The translations under genes and the position numbers were made by a program. A stretch of 64,000 nucleotides of DNA from Rhyacophila brunnea (lineage: Eukaryota > Arthropoda > Insecta > Trichoptera > Rhyacophilidae): assembly GCA_022495005.1 (NCBI GenBank), contig JAGYXB010002034.1:434001-498000 (forward strand), in the 5' to 3' direction. Under the pieces are notes generated by a model. It made no database searches. It saw only the letters and a program-made list of their open reading frames with translations, and was not told the DNA's origin. Below are positions 57,103-64,000 of the stretch, in pieces (position 1 is the first letter of the stretch; every line of letters begins with the position of its first letter).

Positions 57103-57484
57103 GCATTCTACAGTGACGTCTCTAGGCAAGGTGCCGCCCTTAAGCAGATTTATAATGCCACCCCTTTCATTTTTAGTTTCAAATTGCACCAATTTTTTAA
57201 AATTCACTTACATACCGAAAATTAGACCAAACAGTGGTGACTTTAGGGACATGGAGGTCTGTGACGCTGACAGGTTTGGAGCCATTACAATTAATGATTT
57301 ATTTTTTTAAATAAGATGTAGATACTTTCTAATGAAGCGACCACTTTGGCTGTTTCATTGAAAACCGACAGTACTCTCAATAGTTGTAATATTTGTATTC
57401 ATTCCTTTATTCACCACCTTTAAAATGTGCCGTCCATATGCAACGCATGACCTGCCTACCCCACGGGGTGTCACTAGTATTCCA
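57103..57484. mobile_element. hAT-type MITE, family B copy 2
   Basis: The element 57111-57476 (366 bp) starts CAGTGACGTCTCTAGGCAAG and ends GGGGTGTCACTA. Flanks GCATTCTA and GTATTCCA match at 6 of 8. Subterminal TGCCGCCC/CTGCCTACCCC as in copy 1. Confidence 0.82.
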
Positions 57485-59170
57485 GCTGAAACAACTACCA
57501 ATAATAAATAAAATTAAAAGCGATAAGGGCCATAAGAAAAGGTTGGAGTCAGCTGACATTTTCGAGCACGCGGTTTTCCTATTGTTAACGTAACCCCCTC
57601 TCCACTTCCTGTCAATCATATTAAAATATAATATTTTACGCAAACCGATGTTGTACAACAAACAGTATGTACAACACGTACAACACTTTGGTTTGTGTTT
57701 GAGATTGAAGGCATTTCGTGCTAGAACTGGATAGGTGTACAAGTTTGTGCAAACTTTATTAAATTCGACAAAAACAGGAAAATGTTTGCACAACAGACAG
57801 ACAATATACCGTTTACAAACGAAGATAATCCAAATTAGCTGTTTCATTCGCGATGTCCGAATAAAGAAAAGAAAATTAATAAGAATGCTATCTCTTTCTA
57901 GTGGAACAATTTTCATATTATACGCTTGACTATTTACAATGGAAAGGAGTGAATACAAATTCGTGAGATTTAACAATTTTTTAATGTTCTTAATGAGCCA
58001 TATAGAATAAATAAACACTTTTATTATATATTTCACAAAAATCGTTTTTTAATATTGAATTTCAACTTAAAAAGACAATAATATATCATTATTAACGGTC
58101 TGGTCTGCCTCTTCTTGTAAAAATATAAACGGATTGAAATCCAATACTTCACGTACGTTACTAAATTTTCCCGCTTTTTATTGACGTTTGGCCATACACG
58201 ATAAAAATAATTAAGGGTATTTTAGTAAGTCTATATATGACAAGCGCATCTTTATTATCGTTGAAAGAATCTTCGAAATACACATTTATACTAAATATAA
58301 ATGAATTATCATTATTTTAGCTTAGTTATATAAAATTTGTCGAATATAAGCTGTTGGAAATAATTTAAAGTATTAGCAACAATTTTAATTTGAAGTTTGT
58401 CAAAAGGTTTCGCTCTTGTATGGCGCGCAAAAGAATGTTCAATGAAGTAATAATTCACAATATTTTTATATTGTGTTCCGTTTATTTGTACACAAATAAT
58501 GCAACTTCTATCTCGCTCTACAAGGACTTTATAGTATGGACGCGACATTGTATTTTATCTCTTTCGAGCGCTTGCATTTTATGGTTTGTTTCGTTGCCAT
58601 CTCTTTCGCTCTCACGTGAAGAATTGGCAATGCAATGTAGCTAAGTGCATTGACCCGCGTGGCGCTGCGTAGAACAAGTATTACGACATCATGTTTGCGT
58701 ATGTGTGCGTGTTCGAATACGATTTTGTTTGTGTGTGTTTTGCATTTTAGATGAGTGTTTGCGTGCATCACGCCAAAGAGCTGAAAACATTGGTTCTTTT
58801 AATAATAATTAAATTTTATTTTCGTATCGTCCGGCAGGATTTTTATTTTAATATAAAAGTCTTTATTGGATCAATCAATTTGAGCGATTCACTTATTTTG
58901 GTTTGATACAAATGCATAATAAAGGAAAATAAAAATAGACCATTAAATTAATTTTACATTCGAAACAAGACTTCACCTTTTTGATCGTATTTATAACTTG
59001 TATGGATAATGATAATCTGATAAAAATCTTGGTATTGGATCCTGACGAAGGTCAGAGATAACGTGAAGAGCTCCCTGTAAATAGATAAACCAAATCAAGT
59101 GGGTCAAGTGTCACTGGTTTTCCACATGACACAGAATCTGCGTGCCACTGAATGAAAAAGGGGGTATAAG
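57485..59170. other. No firm gene; long minus frame at 57407-58036 judged chance
   Basis: The 209-codon minus frame is Cys-, Ile- and Lys-rich, and its last 24 codons lie in a MITE. No domain is seen. The patch at 58555-58700 has CpG and CTCTTTCGCTCTCACGTGAA, possibly promoter-like. Confidence 0.35.
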
Positions 59171-59229
59171 TTATGTGATCAATACATGTATAATAATCTT
59201 CTTCTTGTTCGTCTTGATTTCCTGACGAT

Positions 59230-59418
59230 TTTTCGTGATTTGGTCATCAAATAGCGTTTTTATACGCTTAGCTCGATCTCTACCGTTATTAAACAGCATG
59301 TACCTATGTCTTATGTTAGAAAACCCGTGGCATTCTGGATGGAGTTCTTCCTCATGTTCGACCATCTTTGTCCTGGTCCAAGTTTTTGGGATAGTCATCT
59401 TCGTTGCAGGGTGTATGA
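59230..59418 (-). CDS. Candidate coding exon, charged N-terminal region
   Basis: On minus, TTACAATTATTTTTAG (acceptor-like) ends at 59419. The frame then contains ATG at 59398 (AAGATGA) and reads MTIPKTWTRTKMVEHEEELH, then PECHGFSNIRHRYMLFNN, then GRDRAKRIKTLFDDQITK. The composition is mixed and charged with no low complexity, unlike the surrounding AT-driven frames. The 3' boundary is uncertain: possible donors lie in the frame, and unspliced it stops at 59171. The opposite-strand frame (59235-59450) is hydrophobic and probably the shadow. I do not recognise the protein. It may be the start of the minus-strand gene whose end is at 51438. Confidence 0.38.
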
Positions 59419-59584
59419 CTAAAAATAATTGTAAGTCAAGCAATAAATAACTAATACATTACTTAATGTTTAATGAAATCGCTTCGGATATTGATATATT
59501 CCACTTACGAGTGGGTTAATTTAGGTGAACGTTGTTTTATAAGTTTTTAAGATAGGTTCTATCAAAGTTCACTCTGTGTGCTTC

Positions 59585-59780
59585 CATCTACTTTTATTTT
59601 TGTTTATTTTATTTTATTTCTTATTTTATTACTTATTGTATTATTAACTCACCTTTCTCTGTATTTTTATTTTTAAAAATTATTAACACTTATTTTATGT
59701 CATGTCGTGAACGCTTTGAATTTATAATTTGTTATGTTCATTATATGTCAAATAAATAAATTTGATTTGATTTGATACAA
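59585..59780 (+). mobile_element. LINE 3' end with (TTTGA)n tail
   Basis: A T-rich 3' UTR with TCATGTCGTGAACGC, GAATTTATAATTTGTTATG and TCAAATAAATAAA, ending TTTGATTTGATTTGAT. A pentanucleotide tail is typical of some insect LINEs. Related to 1180-1318. No coding part remains. Confidence 0.6.
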
Positions 59781-60255
59781 TTTAATCTACTCTAATGTAG
59801 GTATATACCATCAAGTAAATACTAAGAATTTAAACTCTAAACGAACAATAAACTGATATTAATAATGACTTAGTATTATAGTATAATATTACATATGTAT
59901 TCCATTATTTGTTCTTTGAACCAGTAACTTTGAAATTGTAAAGCATACTAACAGGAAACCTCCCTATATATAATGAAATAATGACAACATTGATAGCGAG
60001 TATAAAACTTATGAAACAAATATTGTCATATAAATGAATCCAAATAACATTTAAAACCTGAGGGGGTGGGCATTAAAATGTTTACAGAGTCATAAATAAA
60101 GGTTTATTGGAAGAATGTAAAATATAAACAGTGATTATTGGAGAAAGCTGTTTGCAAAAATGATGATGATAAAGAACGTTAACACTCATGGAAATTTCAA
60201 TATACCTACTTGCAACTATATGACACTATTAACTGTAGCTTTGTCAAAAAGTTTG
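59781..60255. other. No gene seen
   Basis: AT-rich; nothing recognised. Confidence 0.45.
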
Positions 60256-60920
60256 AATTGAGCCCTTGCCCGGAATAACGTTGTATCCAACAATATTCTT
60301 GTTTTGAGAAAAATGGAAAAAATTAAACCAGTTATGTTTTGTTACATTTTATATTTTAAACACAATAAACATACAATTATTAAGAGTTTTAAATGTAAAG
60401 TTGTGAAGAAAGGCAATTAAATTTGGATTTATTAAAAAAAAATATAGTAAATTAGTGGAAAAATGTTGTATATGAAAATTTCACATACAACATTATTCCG
60501 CAAAATGTATTTTATTCATTCTGCTTCACTCAATAGTGTCTTTAAAAAGGCAGCATGCTCATCTTACATGAATTCACACATGTCATTGAGGTTTTTGAGC
60601 TTAGAATTATCTTCGTCTGCTTTCTGAACATAGCGTCCGACATTCGACTCTCAATACATGAGACGAGATGATGACTTTGTCCATTGTGATTCAGTAACCT
60701 GAATGCTAATTGAATATTTGTCTTTATATTAAAATAGAGAACACATCCGGGATTAAATTTTTTTTGGCACAAACGAGACCTTGCAAAATAGAACTAGGAA
60801 CGATTAAAAAAATTGAAACGGTATTAGATTAAGTTACAATATATAGAGCACTACAATGCCAGCATTATTATCAAACAACATTTCCAATATATGGATAAAT
60901 CAATTGAATACAATCGATTA

Positions 60921-60951
60921 ACGTTCGACATATTAATAATATGTCGAACGT
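60921..60951. repeat. Near-perfect 31-bp palindrome inside the transposon
   Basis: ACGTTCGACATATTA is inverted as TAATATGTCGAACGT around a single base. Confidence 0.8.
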
Positions 60952-60982
60952 AATAATTTTATTCATGAGATCAACAGAACTG

Positions 60983-61192
60983 TCAAATGGTATACAACAT
61001 TATTCCACAAAACTGTTTCGACGGGTAAATTGCAGGCTTAATAATATTTTTTCTGGATAAATACTCTTTTCCTACATCCTTCAGCTTCCTAGCTTTGATA
61101 TTTGTCCAGTTTAAAACATTAGATGTCCGTTTTCTTCCTTTATTCAAGTGAATTATACCACGCTCCGTGATATTGACGGACGGCGACGCCAT
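60983..61192 (-). pseudogene. N-terminal remnant of the transposon's own protein (unclassified)
   Basis: ATG at 61192 in AAAATGG context opens MASPSVNITERGIIHLNKGR, then KRTSNVLNWTNIKARKLKDV, then GKEYLSRKNIIKPA. A WxxNIxxxK(L)...GKEY pattern is familiar to me from the N termini of insect transposon-related proteins that continue into a Cys cluster; here the frame runs into a copy of the subterminal motif and stops at 60983. So only about 55-60 residues survive, which suggests an internal deletion joined the 5' coding part to the other end. The frame extends upstream to 61276, but the ATG at 61192 is the better start. Function not assigned. Confidence 0.45.
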
Positions 61193-61384
61193 TTTGACAA
61201 TAACATATACAACGTTCTTCCACAAACCAATAACTTTAAAATGCTGCCACAAGCCTAAATATTTTTTCTTTGCCATACTACCTACCTTAAACGATGCATA
61301 AAAACATACCCAACATTATTCCATCAATAACTCAACATTGACAATTTTGTTGGATACAACATTATTCCGGGAAACGGCTCAATT

Positions 61385-63164
61385 AATAATTAAACGCTTG
61401 GAGTGAAATAAAATCTAATAAAAATACCTGGAAAATTGTAGTTGATAATATTAAATGTATCATAATATTCTACTTCAATCTCAGACAATACATTGGAGAT
61501 AGGAAACCATTCCTTTCCAGACTTGCTGTATGACATATTCTATTTACTTCACTGTTTATATTTTTATGTTGAGAATGAGCTTTCAGCGCTTTCATACATC
61601 TTCCAATTGGTGACTTTATCAAGACGCGCGTTTCTGTATGCCATTTAATAATGTATTTAAATATGCATGTTGCATTGTTTGTATTTTAACAATTGGTAAG
61701 TTTATTGGTATATAAATTGTAAGATCATAGGACAACGTAAATAATATTTATGACATGGAGTCAACGTATCACAGTTTTTTTATTGTTTTGTTAAATTAAA
61801 GGTAAAACACTTGAATATAAGAATTGCTAATAAAACAAAATGTTAATAGCATTTGCTTCCATATTTAGTTAACATTGTAGAGATACACCTTGTGTTAATA
61901 TTTAGTGATTCAGTATTGAGGTTAATTTTCTTTTGAATGTTATTTAACGGTTGATTGAAAACGTTGAATAACCTTTAACGCATTTCCATAAAACGGATCG
62001 TTCAGTTATCACTAATTAACTGAAATATTTTTTTATTATCTGGCATAAATCCACAAGTATTTTATTTAATTTTAATACAGCTATTCATTTTTTAGATTTA
62101 TGTAAAGTTATACCTTTAGTCAGAATTTTAAAACACTTTGGTCTAACCATCAGCTCTATTGAAAAACGTGACTGGGATACACAATACAATAATCAAAAGA
62201 GCTATTTTGAAATTATCGTTTTACAATCATAATTAATGATATATGACAAAGGAATATTTAATACATACCATTTAATGTGTACAAGAAAATATCTCTTTTA
62301 AAACCATTCACACATTTGTTTAGGATTGGATGACAAATAACAATGAATAATTTTCGATTTCATCTTGTGCATAAACATGTATAATGTTTATTCACTTCAT
62401 AACAGTGTCACTTTCAAACTGTTATTTAATACGAGCATTCCATCAAATATTTGTTATTTTACCGAAAAGACAGTGATGGTCATAATAATGAATCTATTAA
62501 TAATTACGAGTGACTTTCAACGCTAGTAATTATTGTTCATTCATCTTGGTTTGTAAATATCTGTACATAACAGAAAAAAGGATAAACACTGTGGTTTCAT
62601 ACTTATCGTTCATATAGCTAAATAAATACTCACTAGTTTAGTTCTAGTTTAAAACCGTGACTGTATACAAGTTTATTAATATTGGGTGAAATCGACTTGA
62701 TTGAAACTACGAGAACAAATTTAGCAGTTATTGTGTATTGATTTTAAATTTAAAATGAGGCTTTATTATAGCACTGCAACAAAATTTGATTTGTTGATTT
62801 CCTTCGAACAATGCAAAATTCATGTAAAAACAAAGCCAAACATACAAAAACATTTTCACGTCACCAACTTGACACTTCAACCAGAAAATGCATCCCTAGA
62901 CGGCTTGTATGAGGCAACATCTTAAAGGTGAACGCTTCAATCATGCCTCTATTTTTTACTACACCAGTGGAGGCTAATATAATTTGTAACTAGAGCTTGT
63001 GATCGAGAAACCTCGTCTTCCAATCCTAGTCAAGGCTAATCTCAAATCTAATAAATTTTCCGAAATATTGAGGAATTGAAAATTTTTCAGTAAGCTTAAT
63101 TGGATAAGGTGTCTTGTTAGATTCCCGGAAAGCGCTTAAAAACGAAAAACCTCTTGATTTTAGA
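61385..63164. other. No firm gene; open frame at 62755-62925
   Basis: AT-rich. The plus frame from ATG 62755 (56 codons, MRLYYSTATKFDLLISFEQC...) has even composition but no recognisable domain or splice support. Confidence 0.35.
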
Positions 63165-63345
63165 ATCAAATTTCGATTCACGGCTTCAGATACGGCCACT
63201 AACAACTGGGTCAGCGTACGTTGAATGTATGGTTAACAACTTAACAACCATTATTCGTAAAAAAAAATCAATAACGTAATGATCAATCTCTCGAGGCCCA
63301 TATGGTCCACTTAGGAACCGAGATGGCAATTAACTTTTTTTAAGT
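63165..63345 (+). mobile_element. Degenerate tRNA-derived SINE
   Basis: GATTCACGGCTTCAGATACG, then ACAACCATTATTCGTAAAAA, CTCTCGAGGCCCATATGGTC and CACTTAGGAACCGAGATGGC follow the SINE body order with heavy decay. Confidence 0.5.
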
Positions 63346-64000
63346 ATTATTGTGAAAATATATCTAGTAAATTTTCAACTCCATTTCATCGTGGGCTCGC
63401 TTTATCACGTGGCGATTTTTTTTGTTCAACTCTATGTTGAATGACAGTTGAGAGTAAAAAATAAGTGGGAATCATATTATTTCAACAATGTTGATCAATC
63501 AATCTGTACATTAAATTGGACGGATTTTAGGTCCTTTATACTTTTATTGAGTTAAAAGTGAATCAGAATTTGAATCAAATGGTTGCCTAGTAAGTTGCCT
63601 AGCGTAACCAAGGTGATAACAATTCGCATCGGCATGCCAAACTTGTTTGTTTCACATGACGCTGTTTTGATTCCAATTATCAGTTCAACTTAAATCGATA
63701 CATGGGAATATAACTTTCGATTTCACGTTCAACATCCAACATTCATCAAGCAGTTGAACGACAAAAATCGCCTTGTCAAAACGCGGCATTACGTAATCTT
63801 GTCTGGACTAAAAATATATATTATTGAAAGGGAAAATGATGACGTCTGTTTTCCGAGGGTTGGCGGGTGTTTATGAAAAACCCACTGTGCTGTCTCAACT
63901 ATATTGTACGGATGCACTAAAATAATCGCTAATATTTTAAATAGCTAAGCTTGCATTTAAAAAATGCATGGCACGCGCTCATTAATTGATAGCCGTCTTC
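63346..64000. other. No gene seen
   Basis: AT-rich to the window edge; nothing recognised. Confidence 0.45.

Larger units (their letters stand above)
60256..61384 (-). mobile_element. Unclassified DNA transposon with repeated subterminal motif
   Basis: The ends GAGCCCTTGCCCGGAATAAC (60260) and GTTATTCC-type ...CATTATTCCGGGAAACGGCTC (61380) are inverted, pairing over about 35 bp to the TTGTATCCAACA block. AATT lies on both sides. The motif GGAATAATGTTG (one or two changes allowed, either strand) recurs at about 60271, 60487, 60995, 61205, 61310 and 61358. A minus-strand coding remnant starts near the right end. Recurrent subterminal motifs are typical transposase-binding sites. The superfamily is not known to me. 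Confidence 0.7.

Noticed and set aside
57407..58036. 209-codon minus-strand open frame
   Set aside because: Longest frame in the window, but rich in Cys, Ile, Lys and Tyr as expected from AT-rich DNA. The C-terminal end is MITE sequence, and no domain, signal or conserved motif is seen.
62755..62925. 56-codon plus frame with even composition
   Set aside because: No splice support, no domain and no repeat; too short to separate from chance.
1..64000. CRISPR arrays, operons, bacterial-type promoters or phage genes
   Set aside because: Composition, tRNA-derived SINEs, LINE and telomere motif all point to an insect nuclear genome; no regularly spaced repeats or bacterial gene layout are present.

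Overview
This is eukaryotic, AT-rich, gene-poor DNA that most resembles a lepidopteran (moth or butterfly) genome. Clues are the constant GTAGGTACCTAC-type strings, a run of the insect telomere motif (CCTAA)n at 45.3 kb, tRNA-derived SINEs with A and B boxes, an RTE-type LINE, a Penelope-like relic, and very many short inverted-repeat elements. No complete protein-coding gene can be read. The window is best seen as intergenic or long-intron DNA built from layers of transposable elements. No species call is possible.

Layout. 0-12 kb: a hAT-type MITE with a perfect 8-bp target duplication (127-644); an LTR-like block (about 2.4-2.66 kb); a 1.37-kb foldback element flanked by TTAA (3092-4468); a tRNA-like foldback; a second MITE of the first family split by a 5'-truncated RTE LINE (5.86-7.02 kb); a Penelope-like fragment bounded by inverted copies of a hammerhead-like sequence (8.6-9.15 kb); and a GC-rich candidate first coding exon on the minus strand (9331-9582). 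12-24 kb: two further 8-bp-TSD MITE families (CAGTGACGTCCC and CATGGCCCCCACA), a SINE and several small inverted repeats. 24-36 kb: more MITEs, a CpG-rich promoter-like block at 24.4 kb, an 860-bp hAT-like element with perfect TSD (28531-29390) and a SINE with an 11-bp TSD. 36-50 kb: SINEs, one interrupted by a Harbinger-like MITE; a MITE carrying interstitial TTAGG-type repeats; a foldback with a 10-bp minisatellite in one arm. 50-64 kb: two MITEs side by side sharing the same target octamer, a decayed LINE, two minus-strand candidate exons (51438-51658 and 59230-59418), and a DNA transposon with six copies of a subterminal motif (60256-61384).

How parts relate. Several families recur in the window, so element ends can be set by internal comparison plus target-site duplications without a database. 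Family A (CAGTGGCGAAGG) has six copies, three of which host later insertions. Family C (CATGGCCCCC) has five copies and family B (CAGTGACGTCC) two. The tRNA-derived SINE has about a dozen copies on both strands. This gives relative ages: SINE before Harbinger-like MITE, family A before RTE, tRNA-like foldback before TTAGG-bearing MITE.

Limits: exon calls rest on composition, open frame and splice-like sites only. Superfamily names for non-autonomous elements rest on TSD length and terminal bases.
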